A DNA stretch of 64,000 nucleotides from Pseudothermotoga_B sp051235805 (GCF_051235805.1 NZ_JBPNXV010000001.1:1364001-1428000), one strand, 5' to 3'. Positions 8,300 through 16,771 are shown, counted from the stretch's first letter. Numbers and translations are program-made. Notes: a model not told the origin generated them from the sequence alone.

Positions 8300-8977
8300 T
8301 CAAATGTGAGTTATCATACGAATTCTCTCTGCCACATTCTCGGCGTGATCTGCCACTCGTGCAAGGAGTCTAACGAGCTTCTCAAGGAAATACAAATCTA
8401 CAGGGTGAATTGTGTTTTTCATCGAGAAGATCTTCCTGCCCAGTTCGAGAGACAGTTTGTCTGTCTGTGACTCATTCGTTTCAACCTTCGTCGCGAGCTT
8501 GTCTTCGGCCAAAGCTATGGAAGGAGCGAATGATGATTCTACCAAATTCTGCAAATCTCCTACGGCTTTAACCATCATCTGAACGCTGTCACGAGTGCTC
8601 TCTGCAAGTTCAAAGATCAAGTCTTTGATTTCCTTGGTAAGCGGTTTCTCAAACTTGTTGAGTGTCAAAGACTTGAGAAAATCGTCAACCGCGTCTATCA
8701 CAGCATCTTCTTCGTGAAGAATGATCAACATATCAGTTCTGTCAAAGTAGACGAATTTCAATTTTGAGTAACTTTCTCTGATCTGTATCTTGAGTTCATC
8801 TGCCTTGTCTTCAAGTACATCAACTTCTCTACATATCTCGTCAATCGGATGATTTTCAAAGTAATTTCTCAAAGCTGGCAGTATGAACTCTGCAGCCTTC
8901 TTAGTGACCAAAGCATGTTCGAACAAAAGCTTTAACGGCGATTGTTTTGGAAACATCTTCCCGACAAACCGAGTCAA
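8300..8977 (-). CDS. DUF47 (PhoU-like) phosphate transport regulator
   Basis: An all-helical protein of about 225 aa of the DUF47/PhoU-like family that usually accompanies PiT permeases and is thought to modulate them. Charged amphipathic helices include VDVLEDKADELKIQIRE and an AVIDAVDDFLK segment typical of the family's acidic metal-binding helices. The longest frame starts at a GTG (8986) that lies within the ribosome site GGGAGGTG; TTG at 8977, 8 nt beyond GGAGG, is preferred. Co-transcribed with pit (12 nt) and the DUF401 gene upstream. Confidence 0.9.
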   Translation of the reverse strand: MTRFVGKMFPKQSPLKLLFEHALVTKKAAEFILPALRNYFENHPIDEICREVDVLEDKADELKIQIRESYSKLKFVYFDRTDMLIILHEEDAVIDAVDDFLKSLTLNKFEKPLTKEIKDLIFELAESTRDSVQMMVKAVGDLQNLVESSFAPSIALAEDKLATKVETNESQTDKLSLELGRKIFSMKNTIHPVDLYFLEKLVRLLARVADHAENVAERIRMITHI

Positions 8978-8990
8978 GTTCTGCACCTCC

Positions 8991-10151
8991 CTACCAAGAA
9001 TACAGCAGAAGACCAGCGATCGATGTAACTACAATCGGTACAAAAACCCTTCGTAGCACTCGCAGAAAGTCCACTTTGAAATACTGGCAAGTCAAGACTA
9101 AGCAAAGATGAACGGGTGAAAGAAGAACGCCTATCACCGAGAAAATATAGGTGATCATAGCCAGATGGTCAGCTTGCATTGCGAGCACAATGGGAAGACA
9201 AACACCAAGAGCGGCACTGGTTATTCCCGTGGACATTCCGATAACCAAAGGCAGTGAGATGGCGATCAGTAAAACACTAAAACCAGACTTGGAAAGTTCT
9301 TCACTCATTCTCTGCCCAATTCCAAGATCGATCATCGAATGTTTGTAGAGAAAGACGACAAGAAGTATGGGAAAGATATCGAGTTTCCTCACAGAGTTCG
9401 CAAGCGCTTTTAGAATAACTTGGACACGGACCAACGCGTAAAAAGTACAGGCTATCAACAGAGAAAGCCAGCCTTCTAATTTGAACACAAGTATCATGAA
9501 ACCAGTTGATAGGATCACAAGAAGAGGCCAGAGATTTTTCCAATCCTGCGCAGAGATATTTCTGACCTTTGGCAGAGTAAAACCGTTCAGATAGACCCAG
9601 CCTATGAGAAAGGAGACCAAAAATAGGGGAAACAACTTGACTGAGATCATTCCCAAGGGTGTACCGGTCAAACTCGCAAGAAGGTACATAGCCGGATAGA
9701 CGGGCCAAAAGAACTCAAGAGAATGACGGAACCAATAGTTAACAGCAGTCTTGTCTAAGGCATTCATCTGCAAACCAATTTGGTCGACGATCGGCGCTGT
9801 AAACATCGCTCCAGCAGGCATTGGCATAAGCCCTACTACTGCCGGCATGAAAGCCGCTGCAGATTTGGAGCTTTGAAATAACCTCTGAACTGACTGTGAA
9901 AATCTTTCTGCATCCTGTGAGGCAGCCATGAGTTCACCGAGAAAATATATGAGAAAAACACTGGGTAGAAGTGTTATGAAAGAAGGATCCCTGACGGAGT
10001 TCAGAAAGATCATAGGAAGATGCAAGATTACCTGCCAGTTGACGAACGCAAAGACCAAAAAACCTGCTATCATAGAAATGATCAGTTGTTTTGTTAAACG
10101 CTGAAATAAGACTACCGATGCAAGTGAAGTCAGTACTGAGAGTACAGTCAC
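8991..10151 (-). CDS. DUF401-family integral membrane protein (putative permease)
   Basis: A 386-aa, roughly ten-helix membrane protein that resembles the DUF401 family, a set of presumed anion permeases of unknown substrate. Recognisable pieces are a mid-protein MPMPAGAMFTAP stretch and a late GMSTGITSAALGVCLP stretch, which mirror each other as in inverted-repeat ion transporters. The open frame extends to 10376, but GTG at 10151 lies 6 nt after AGGAGGT and avoids a long overlap with the divergent alaX. It heads an operon with DUF47 and pit, so a link to phosphate or another anion is possible (inference). Confidence 0.8.
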   Translation of the reverse strand: MTVLSVLTSLASVVLFQRLTKQLIISMIAGFLVFAFVNWQVILHLPMIFLNSVRDPSFITLLPSVFLIYFLGELMAASQDAERFSQSVQRLFQSSKSAAAFMPAVVGLMPMPAGAMFTAPIVDQIGLQMNALDKTAVNYWFRHSLEFFWPVYPAMYLLASLTGTPLGMISVKLFPLFLVSFLIGWVYLNGFTLPKVRNISAQDWKNLWPLLVILSTGFMILVFKLEGWLSLLIACTFYALVRVQVILKALANSVRKLDIFPILLVVFLYKHSMIDLGIGQRMSEELSKSGFSVLLIAISLPLVIGMSTGITSAALGVCLPIVLAMQADHLAMITYIFSVIGVLLSPVHLCLVLTCQYFKVDFLRVLRRVFVPIVVTSIAGLLLYSW

Positions 10152-10211
10152 AGAACGACCTCCTTTGTTCGCGATCTGAACATATTCTACAGCTAAAGGA
10201 GGCTTTGGGTT

Positions 10212-11321
10212 GTGATCAATGTCAAAAGAGTATATGAAGAAAATGGGAATTTCTATGCATTGAGTGATGAGAGTCCGTTTTACCCAGACGGTAAAGGCGG
10301 TCAACTGGGTGATCGTGGAAAGATAGGCTCTGCAAAGGTCTTCAAGGTAGAAGAAAGGGGAACTGAGATAGTTCACCTGTTGGACAGACCCATAGAACCG
10401 GGAGAGTACGAATACAGCGTTGATGAGTCAAGAAGGTTGGATATAGCCATACAACACACAGCACAACACATATTATCTGCAGCGTTTTTGAAAACTATTC
10501 AGGCAAGAACAATTAGTTTCCACATGGGTGAAGAGTTCTCTACGATCGATCTTGACCTTCCTCAGCTGACCATTGAAGCCCTTGAAGAGTCAGAGTCACT
10601 CGCGAACAAGGTTGTAAGATCGTGTATCGAAGTTCAGATAATCCACACCGACAGGGAAACAGCAGAAAAGATGGATCTTAGGAAATCATTGAGTGATAAG
10701 ATTGGTGAACTGGTCAGAGTTGTGAAAATAGGTGATTTTGATCTTTCAGCTTGTGGTGGTTTTCACGTGAAGAACACTGGTGAGATAGGCATAGTGAAGG
10801 TAGTCGCCTGGGAAAAAGCCAAGGGCACGTTAACCAGAGTCTATTTCTTGGCAGGAAATAGAGCGTTGTCAGACTATGCCAAAAGGGTCCTCGTTCTCAG
10901 AGAACTATCGAAGTTACTGACAAGTTCTGTAGACGAAATGAAAGAAAGAGTCTTCGGCTTGCTCGAAAAGATAAAAGATCAAGCTTCCCTGATAAACCGT
11001 CTTGCTGAAGAGTTGGCGAAGAATATCTGTAATACCTTACCTACACAACAGATGGGAAGATACAGAATCTCTTTTTATGAAGGATTTGACGAAGTAGCCA
11101 ATGCGTTGGCAAAGTATTTTACAACCGATCTTTTGATCTGCAAAACATCTGAAGGTTATCAATTTGCCTCGAAGGACTTTGACTGCTCAAAACTCATATC
11201 CAAATTAAAGGAAAGTCTGTCTTGCTCAGGCGGAGGTGGTGTGAAACGAGGTATGCTCAAGAGTAATGTGAGCTGGAATGAATTGCTTCTGCTACTTCAG
11301 AAAGAATTAGAGGTGATGTGA
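10212..11321 (+). CDS. alaX: Alanyl-tRNA editing protein (AlaX-L type)
   Basis: A 369-aa trans-editing protein that hydrolyses mischarged Ser- or Gly-tRNA(Ala). The N-terminal part is the beta-barrel seen in AlaRS, followed by the editing domain with zinc ligands H82 and H86 (HTAQH) and C181 and H185 (CGGFH). The C-terminus resembles the DHHA1 domain, with a Gly-rich SCSGGGG motif. The length fits the long AlaX class. GTG at 10212 is 8 nt after AAGGAGGC. First gene of a three-gene plus operon. Confidence 0.9.
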   Translation: MINVKRVYEENGNFYALSDESPFYPDGKGGQLGDRGKIGSAKVFKVEERGTEIVHLLDRPIEPGEYEYSVDESRRLDIAIQHTAQHILSAAFLKTIQARTISFHMGEEFSTIDLDLPQLTIEALEESESLANKVVRSCIEVQIIHTDRETAEKMDLRKSLSDKIGELVRVVKIGDFDLSACGGFHVKNTGEIGIVKVVAWEKAKGTLTRVYFLAGNRALSDYAKRVLVLRELSKLLTSSVDEMKERVFGLLEKIKDQASLINRLAEELAKNICNTLPTQQMGRYRISFYEGFDEVANALAKYFTTDLLICKTSEGYQFASKDFDCSKLISKLKESLSCSGGGGVKRGMLKSNVSWNELLLLLQKELEVM

Positions 11322-11322
11322 G

Positions 11323-12354
11323 ATGAAGTTGAATTTTGCAAAGCTACCAACACCTGTTGAATTTCTGCCAAAGATCAGCCGCCAGTACGAGAGAGAGATT
11401 TTTGTCAAGAGAGATGATATGACTGAGCTCATTTCGAGCGGTAATAAGATCAGAAAACTTGAGTTCTTACTCGCAGACGCTTTGAAAAAGAGATGTGATG
11501 TCGTCTTCACTTGCGGTGGCATGCAGTCAAACCACGCCAGAGCAACGGCTCACCTGGCTGTGAAATGTGGTTTGAAACCTGTTCTGTTTCTCAGAGAAAC
11601 CCAGGCAGAACCGAGGAGTTCGTTGAGCGAGAGGATCATTAAGGCTCTTTCGATAGATGATATGGAATTTCTAAAAGTTTACAACCAAAGAGTTCCTGAA
11701 GGAAATCTCTTAATCGATAAACTCCTTGGTGCTGAGTTGATAACAGTAACGGTCCAACAGTACGCACAGATCGAAGAGGTTTATGAAAAGTACAAAGAAG
11801 ACTTCGAAAGGAGAGGTCTCAGAGTTTACACAATACCCGAAGGTGGTTCCAATGCACTCGGTGCTATGGGATATGTCTATGCAGCCGGAGAAATAGCAAC
11901 TCAGCTTGATCTGAGAAATTTCGATGCAATCTACTGTGCCGTTGGAAGTGGTGGTACCTATGCTGGACTGATCGCAGGGCTTCGTTACATGGGCTATGAT
12001 ATACCAGTCATAGGCATAAATGTCACCAAGACCTCTTCTGAAAAATTCGTCGAGAAAGTCAGACAGACCGTCGAACAGCTAAAGGAATACAGTATAAAGA
12101 TTGATCTTCCCACAGATCAGATAAAAATAGTGGATGAATTCAGTGGACCTGCATATGCTGTTCCAACAGAACCAGATTTGGACTGCATAAGAATCGTCGC
12201 GGCAAATGAAGGTCTAATATTAGACCCAGTCTACACAGCCAAAACTTTCAGAGGTATGTTGCAGCTCTCGAAAAAAGGACAAAGAGTACTGTTCATTCAT
12301 ACCGGTGGTCTCTTTGGACTTTTCGCTCAGGCGTATAGGTTCGTAGAGCCATGA
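11323..12354 (+). CDS. PLP enzyme of the D-cysteine desulfhydrase / ACC deaminase family
   Basis: A 343-aa fold-type II PLP enzyme. The Schiff-base lysine is K42 in SGNKIRKLE, the phosphate-binding loop is GSGGTYAGL, and the AGG/QSNHARATA segment is typical of D-cysteine desulfhydrase and 1-aminocyclopropane-1-carboxylate deaminase. Bacterial relatives more often act on D-cysteine (giving pyruvate, sulfide and ammonia) than on ACC; the sequence alone does not separate the two. ATG at 11323 is 1 nt past the alaX stop, and the 3' end overlaps the next gene by 4 nt. Confidence 0.88.
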   Translation: MKLNFAKLPTPVEFLPKISRQYEREIFVKRDDMTELISSGNKIRKLEFLLADALKKRCDVVFTCGGMQSNHARATAHLAVKCGLKPVLFLRETQAEPRSSLSERIIKALSIDDMEFLKVYNQRVPEGNLLIDKLLGAELITVTVQQYAQIEEVYEKYKEDFERRGLRVYTIPEGGSNALGAMGYVYAAGEIATQLDLRNFDAIYCAVGSGGTYAGLIAGLRYMGYDIPVIGINVTKTSSEKFVEKVRQTVEQLKEYSIKIDLPTDQIKIVDEFSGPAYAVPTEPDLDCIRIVAANEGLILDPVYTAKTFRGMLQLSKKGQRVLFIHTGGLFGLFAQAYRFVEP

Positions 12355-13646
12355 AGAGGATCATTATTCTTTTCGTAGTGCTCTTACCATTTCTTCACGG
12401 TTGTACGAATATCTCTGTGCCCTCTGCTTTTGTATACCGTTTCCCGGAAAACCTCTACGCCGGAAAGGTTCATTTTGTGAAGATAGGTGTTAAGAACGCC
12501 TTTGGTTTCTTGATAGCCAATACAACTATAAAGGTGAATGATGTAGATTACACGACCGATGATTCTGGCTATGCAACGGTTCCGATTTACTTTGCAGAAA
12601 GTGGTACAAAGCAGATCACAGTACAGAGTGGGTTAGTAGAAGAGACAAAACAGTTGCAACTGAAAAAACCTTCGTGGTTCATCTTTCTGTGGATCTGTTC
12701 TGACAACAATCTTGATACATACGTTCAAACAGATTTGCAGGAAATAGTTAAGGCTGCAGATGATGTCTCGGTGGCGATTCTGTGGGACAGTCGTGAACCT
12801 TCAAAGGACGGCTTGTACATCTTAACGGACTTAAGAACGATTTATAAGATAGAACCCAGTGGTGAAATCAACAGCGGAGATGGTGATCTTCTCAAGTCAT
12901 TCACCGAAAGATTCAGTTCACTCGATTCAGATCGTAAGGCATTGATCATTTGGAATCATGGACTGTCTTGGATAGACATTCCTCCGAGCGATTATTCAAC
13001 AAAAGGAATCTCCTATGACGATCAGAGTAAAGATTTTCTCACAATCGATGAGATAGCAAAAAACGTCAAAGGCAGCTGGGACGTCTTTGGTATGGACGCC
13101 TGCTTGATGGGATCAGTCGAAGTGATATACGCTCTCAAAGAGATAGCGGATTTCATCTTGGCTTCGCCTAATGATATTCCAGCTGATGGTTTTGACTATG
13201 GATTTCTCGCCGATGTGAGCAACAAATCGCCGGTGGATTTTTCAAAAGCGGCAATTGATTATTACAAGAATTATTATTACTCAAAGAGCTATGCAACATC
13301 TCTGGCAGTTTATGAGACATCCAGAGTCGATGAGGCGATAAACTCCTTAAACACTTTCTTAAGCCCGCTGCCACAAGATTTGCCGAATCTGTCAAGCATC
13401 ACGACATACAGTAGCTACTTTCATTTATATGACCTTGGCCAAGTACTCGAAAAGATGCAAGCTACAGAAACCTTAGAGAAGTTCAATGAAGTTGTTGTGT
13501 ACAGGTATCTGTCAGAGGAGTTGCCAACATCTCTTGGGATGAGTGTCTTTTTTCCAGCGAATAAAGAAGACGTCACAAGATTACAGTACAGTTCAACACA
13601 GTTTGCAGAGGATACCCTTTGGGATGAATTTCTACTCAACCATTAG
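12351..13646 (+). CDS. Clostripain-like (C11) cysteine peptidase lipoprotein
   Basis: A 431-aa exported protein with a lipoprotein signal ending LHGC (C18), so it is probably tethered to a membrane. Residues about 20-105 look like an Ig-like beta domain, and the rest is a caspase-fold C11 peptidase. The catalytic dyad is visible as H203 (WNHGLSW) and C251 (GMDACLMGS). Clostripains cut after Arg or Lys. The ATG overlaps the preceding stop (ATGA). The gene is convergent with, and overlaps by 4 nt, the nitrilase-like gene. Confidence 0.85.
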   Translation: MKRIIILFVVLLPFLHGCTNISVPSAFVYRFPENLYAGKVHFVKIGVKNAFGFLIANTTIKVNDVDYTTDDSGYATVPIYFAESGTKQITVQSGLVEETKQLQLKKPSWFIFLWICSDNNLDTYVQTDLQEIVKAADDVSVAILWDSREPSKDGLYILTDLRTIYKIEPSGEINSGDGDLLKSFTERFSSLDSDRKALIIWNHGLSWIDIPPSDYSTKGISYDDQSKDFLTIDEIAKNVKGSWDVFGMDACLMGSVEVIYALKEIADFILASPNDIPADGFDYGFLADVSNKSPVDFSKAAIDYYKNYYYSKSYATSLAVYETSRVDEAINSLNTFLSPLPQDLPNLSSITTYSSYFHLYDLGQVLEKMQATETLEKFNEVVVYRYLSEELPTSLGMSVFFPANKEDVTRLQYSSTQFAEDTLWDEFLLNH

Positions 13647-14497
13647 TCCTTAGAATAATGAAGAGTTGGGAACTTCCTTGATTGCACAAAGGATTCAATC
13701 TTGTTCATATCGAGTTCAGCCAATAACACTGTATCACCAGTTGTAGAGCTATTCTTCACTATGTAGCCATCAAGTGAATTCGTTATAGGTATCGGTGCGG
13801 TGACACAGGCTCGAGCCTTCAAATCTTTACCAAGAAATCTGCCAGACACAGCTGACCAAAGACCATAGAAACCCACCATCTGCGAATGAGCCCACATGTG
13901 ATATCTCTCATCCCAATCACTGTAATCAGCCACACCAAAGCCTGGAGTCGCTATTATTCTCACCCCGCTTGATACCAAGCGATCCAATTGGATGCTGTTG
14001 TTGAGAGTTCTATGTGAGACCACTGCCATTTTGTATTCCTTGGTTTCCAAAATATGGCTTTGTCTATTTCCAACGTGATAGACCTTGTGACCTTGAGTAG
14101 TTCCAAAGACAACTGTGCAGTTCCAGATTTTCGAAAACTCAGCCATTGTTCTCTCACATATTTCGCTTGTCGTTCTTGATGTCTCCCTTATCGCTTTGGC
14201 ATGGTGACGTGTTCCGATGAGCAGAAAGAGTGGAAAAACGCGAAAGAGAAAACTGTCCATCAGATGTGGAAAAACAACGATATCAGGGCCAAAGTCGGTC
14301 ATCTTTATGAGAAATCGATTAATCAGCGCTATGAATCCACTGACGTTGGAAACAGGAGAGTATTCCATCTGGATAACCGCGGCTTTTACAACGCCTTTAG
14401 CTCTTTTCACCGCGCCTGGCTGTACAAGGTTTCTGAGTGATTTTTGAAGCTGAAAGTTTGGAAGTAAAAGCGAGAGCAAAAATCTGGTTAGGCCCAT
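13643..14497 (-). CDS. Nitrilase-superfamily-like protein, catalytic residues apparently lost
   Basis: A 284-aa protein with a basic/hydrophobic N-terminus (about 40 aa) and then a carbon-nitrogen hydrolase-like fold (KAAVIQMEYSPV, PDIVVFPH, CTVVFGTT, VRIIATPGF). The positions normally holding the Glu of the FPE motif and the nucleophilic Cys read FPH and VVSHRTL, so the Glu-Lys-Cys triad looks broken. It starts 5 nt after the stop of a second nitrilase-like gene, with GAGGGTTGA as a possible ribosome site. Function unknown; it may be a binding or structural remnant of an amidase. Confidence 0.65.
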   Translation of the reverse strand: MGLTRFLLSLLLPNFQLQKSLRNLVQPGAVKRAKGVVKAAVIQMEYSPVSNVSGFIALINRFLIKMTDFGPDIVVFPHLMDSFLFRVFPLFLLIGTRHHAKAIRETSRTTSEICERTMAEFSKIWNCTVVFGTTQGHKVYHVGNRQSHILETKEYKMAVVSHRTLNNSIQLDRLVSSGVRIIATPGFGVADYSDWDERYHMWAHSQMVGFYGLWSAVSGRFLGKDLKARACVTAPIPITNSLDGYIVKNSSTTGDTVLLAELDMNKIESFVQSRKFPTLHYSKD

Positions 14498-14502
14498 CTA
14501 AG

Positions 14503-15045
14503 TCAACCCTCAGCGAAGCTTCTAACGCTGAAGAAAAGCCCACTTTCAGTTTTAGAGACATTCATGTCTATCATACAACTTGCTGTGGAATCAATGACCA
14601 GACCCGAGTGATCCTTTCCCTGACCAGGTACTGAAAACTGATACTGCAATGTGTCTGCGCGGTTCACCAAAAGTGCAATTGGCAGATTGAATTCCCTACT
14701 TGATCCCCAACATATCGCTTTGGACAAGAGCAGATCAGATACAGTACTCGCATTCTGAAAGACAACAGTCAGGATAACTTCAGCCTTTTTCGCATCGTGT
14801 ATCATTTGCCAATGGACTGGTTTTGTGCAACAGATGACTGCAATCTTACCAAAGGGTGTTGTCAGGAAATCAAAATCTCCGCCGTAATGCAATTCATCAG
14901 AGTTCGCAGCCACGTACATATATCCTCTGTCATTTCCTATGAGGTAATTGGATGCTCCAGCGACAGGCTCTTCAACCCAAGATATTACCAGATCGGTGTA
15001 ATAGAATTCCTTCAGAACAATCTGTCTTCCAAGAAGAAACCTCAC
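14503..15045 (-). CDS. Nitrilase-like protein lacking the N-terminal half
   Basis: A 180-aa protein that matches only the C-terminal part of carbon-nitrogen hydrolases: a GKIAVICC beta-strand with Cys at the nucleophile position, an Asp/Glu-poor follow-on (TKPVHW), and a KAEVILTVV strand. The N-terminal half with the catalytic Glu and Lys is missing, and an in-frame TGA 15 nt upstream of the GTG start (15045) prevents a longer protein. GAGGTGG precedes the start, so it may still be translated. It is either a reduced paralogue of the next gene or a decaying gene. Confidence 0.6.
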   Translation of the reverse strand: MRFLLGRQIVLKEFYYTDLVISWVEEPVAGASNYLIGNDRGYMYVAANSDELHYGGDFDFLTTPFGKIAVICCTKPVHWQMIHDAKKAEVILTVVFQNASTVSDLLLSKAICWGSSREFNLPIALLVNRADTLQYQFSVPGQGKDHSGLVIDSTASCMIDMNVSKTESGLFFSVRSFAEG

Positions 15046-15070
15046 CAGCCCACCTCTTCAACAATTATAG

Positions 15071-15096
15071 CACAAAAGGGAGGCATTTGCCTCCCT
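15071..15096 (-). terminator. Rho-independent terminator of tRNA-Asp
   Basis: A 9-bp perfect stem (AGGGAGGCA at 15077-15085 with TGCCTCCCT at 15088-15096) is followed on the minus strand by TTTTGTG. It begins 1 nt after the CCA end of the tRNA. Confidence 0.75.
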
Positions 15097-15097
15097 C

Positions 15098-15175
15098 TGG
15101 CGGGGACGACGGGACTTGAACCCGCGGCCACCGGTGTGACAGACCGGCATGCTGACCAGACTGCACCACGTCCCC
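15098..15175 (-). tRNA. tRNA-Asp (anticodon GTC), CCA encoded
   Basis: On the minus strand the acceptor arms GGGGACG and CGTCCCC pair perfectly. The anticodon stem CCGGT/ACCGG encloses the loop CTGTCAC, which gives anticodon GTC. The T arm contains TTCAAGT, the discriminator base is G, and CCA is encoded (15100-15098). A promoter lies upstream and a hairpin terminator downstream, so it is probably a single-gene transcript. Confidence 0.95.
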
Positions 15176-15507
15176 AACACTTTTGTATTTTGACAGAAAA
15201 TCGAAGAAAAGTCAAGTACTCACAGCCATTTCATCGGCAATAACAAAATGTAACAAACAGGTGAATTGAACGCCTAAGTGCTTGTGATCAAAATCCATCT
15301 CACGAAAAATCCGCTTTTGCTCTTTTGATCGAGCCTTCCTCTGTTTCTTAGCATCTTTGGGTCCGTAAATTATATAATGGAAAGAAAGCCTGGGCTTGCG
15401 TGTACACGCCATGTAGCATCATATCCTTGGGGTTATTCTACTCTTTCGAAAGATTTTGACCTGTCGCATATGTATGCAATGAATAAGGTAGAAGAAGCTC
15501 CCACTTT
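15176..15507. other. 332-nt stretch without a recognisable gene
   Basis: Apart from the tRNA promoter at its left end I see no credible gene. Structure that can be seen: an inverted repeat GATCAAAA (15286-15293) / TTTTGATC (15323-15330), an AT palindrome ATTATATAAT (15370-15379) that could serve as a -10 in either direction, and a 12-bp palindrome GCGTGTACACGC (15398-15409). The short frames here use CGN arginine codons, unlike neighbouring genes. It might hold a small RNA or decayed sequence. Confidence 0.5.
15187..15215 (-). promoter_or_regulatory. Promoter of tRNA-Asp
   Basis: On the minus strand TTGACT (15215-15210) and CAAAAT (15192-15187) are 17 nt apart. The expected start is a few bases before the tRNA 5' end at 15175. 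Confidence 0.55.
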
Positions 15508-15702
15508 TCATCTGTGCTTAGAAATGAAGTTCTCAATCGATCTATCCCAACTTTTCTCATCTTCTTTCGAAAAGTAGCAAGCAGGCAATTCACCATGTGC
15601 CCTGTGATAGGCGAGACATTCACAACAAATACCCTTCCTGGGACATCCAGGATAGGAACAGTTGCAATTCTTAAGATTTCTCTCTTTGTTCACACAGTTC
15701 AC
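15508..15702 (-). CDS. Cys-rich DUF6485-like small protein
   Basis: A 64-aa protein with seven Cys, arranged as C-x-C-x4-C-x5-CC-x2-C in the first half (NCNCSYPGCPRKGICCECLAYH), then GELPACYF. This matches the small Cys-rich DUF6485 family, probably metal-binding, of unknown role. GTG at 15702 is 8 nt after AGGAGGTT (15718-15711), which lies at the very end of the ABC permease gene, so it is likely the last gene of the ABC operon. Confidence 0.8.
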   Translation of the reverse strand: MNCVNKERNLKNCNCSYPGCPRKGICCECLAYHRAHGELPACYFSKEDEKSWDRSIENFISKHR

Positions 15703-15718
15703 AGCAGTTCAACCTCCT

Positions 15719-16771
15719 TCATTCAGATTCTACAAGTTTTTTAGCTGAGAACCACAGAGCCAAAATCCCACAAAAAAAGAAGATGGTATTTGCGATCAGA
15801 AAGAGTCCCAAATTCATATTCTGAGCGTCTGCACTATAACGAACAAGATCTGCGGCATATTTGACAGGCAAGATGTACGCAATCCACCTTATGTAATCTG
15901 GCATGAAAGTTATTGGAAAATAAACACCCGAGAAAAAGACCATAACTGTGTTGAGAACTGAACCAACATTGGAAGCAGCATTCGGATTTCTGAACAAGGA
16001 CACAATTATTATGCCGATAGCCATCATGCCGAGAGTGACAGAAACAACTGTTGGAATCAACAAGAGCCAATTGAACTCTATCTCGCTATTAAAGACTACT
16101 CGGCAAAGCAAGAGAACGACGACAAGAGAAAGAAAACTCAAAAGCATTCTTATCACCGAAACGCTTAGCACAACAGTGATAGGTTTTGCACAAGTCAGTG
16201 AAACTCTCCTGAGGACACCTTTCTTTCTGTAATTACCGAAGACAGTTATCATCGAGAACATTCCGTTGGAAAAGAGCGACAGAGCGATAACGCCCATCAT
16301 CATGTAATCAAAATCAGATATCTCTTTTTTTGTTTCCTTCACCTCGATTGTATCAATTTGAATGAAATTCACCGAATTGTTCATGGTTTTTTCTATAATG
16401 TTTCTCGCCGACATTTCAATCATCTTTACTTCGCCCATCAGAGATGGGCTTTTTTGGTAGTAAAGAATTGCCTTCTCTCCTGTAACAACTATCCCCATTG
16501 AAAGTTTGCCATCCTTTATCTGCTTCTGCAGGTTTTGTTCATCATCGTAGATAACCAAATCCCAGCTGCCAATCTCTTGTAGAGCAGAAGTAATTCTTTC
16601 ATCATCTGCACAGATACCCATCGTTCTTCTGTAAGAAGATTCTTCACTGAAGAGAAAGCCGAAGATGAGAAGAAAAACAACAGGAAAAAAGACTGTGAAG
16701 AACAGGGAAAGGAGATTTCTGACTGACTCTGCGGAATAAGCCTTTAAGAACGCGAATAACTGCCTATTCAT
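15719..16771 (-). CDS. ABC-2 type transporter permease
   Basis: A 350-aa membrane subunit of an ABC-2 exporter. One N-terminal helix (about residues 17-42) is followed by an extracytoplasmic domain to about 155 and then five helices, the usual ABC-2 layout. It carries the late VYFPITFMPDYIRWIAYILP motif shared with the preceding permease (FYFPVLNLNMPVFIRAIAYVLP). Its start overlaps the other permease gene by 8 nt, so the two probably form a heterodimer with the ATPase at 17945-18859. Substrate unknown. Confidence 0.88.
   Translation of the reverse strand: MNRQLFAFLKAYSAESVRNLLSLFFTVFFPVVFLLIFGFLFSEESSYRRTMGICADDERITSALQEIGSWDLVIYDDEQNLQKQIKDGKLSMGIVVTGEKAILYYQKSPSLMGEVKMIEMSARNIIEKTMNNSVNFIQIDTIEVKETKKEISDFDYMMMGVIALSLFSNGMFSMITVFGNYRKKGVLRRVSLTCAKPITVVLSVSVIRMLLSFLSLVVVLLLCRVVFNSEIEFNWLLLIPTVVSVTLGMMAIGIIIVSLFRNPNAASNVGSVLNTVMVFFSGVYFPITFMPDYIRWIAYILPVKYAADLVRYSADAQNMNLGLFLIANTIFFFCGILALWFSAKKLVESE

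Noticed and set aside
10152..10376. N-terminal extension of the DUF401 gene up to 10376
   Set aside because: It would overlap the divergent alaX gene by 165 nt, while a strong AGGAGGT marks the GTG at 10151.
14497..14503. Frameshift joining the two nitrilase-like frames into one gene
   Set aside because: The upstream frame matches the C-terminal part of the family and the downstream one is a full-length domain, so they do not make one protein when joined; each has its own ribosome site.
15064..15069. TATAAT on the minus strand as promoter of the nitrilase-like genes
   Set aside because: The -10 hexamer is perfect but no -35 is found at usable spacing, and it lies in the T-rich tail of the tRNA terminator; not strong enough to list.
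15212..15412. 66-aa minus-strand frame between tRNA-Asp and the DUF6485 gene
   Set aside because: Mostly CGN arginine codons, unlike the neighbours, a weak ribosome site, overlap with the tRNA promoter, and no family resemblance.
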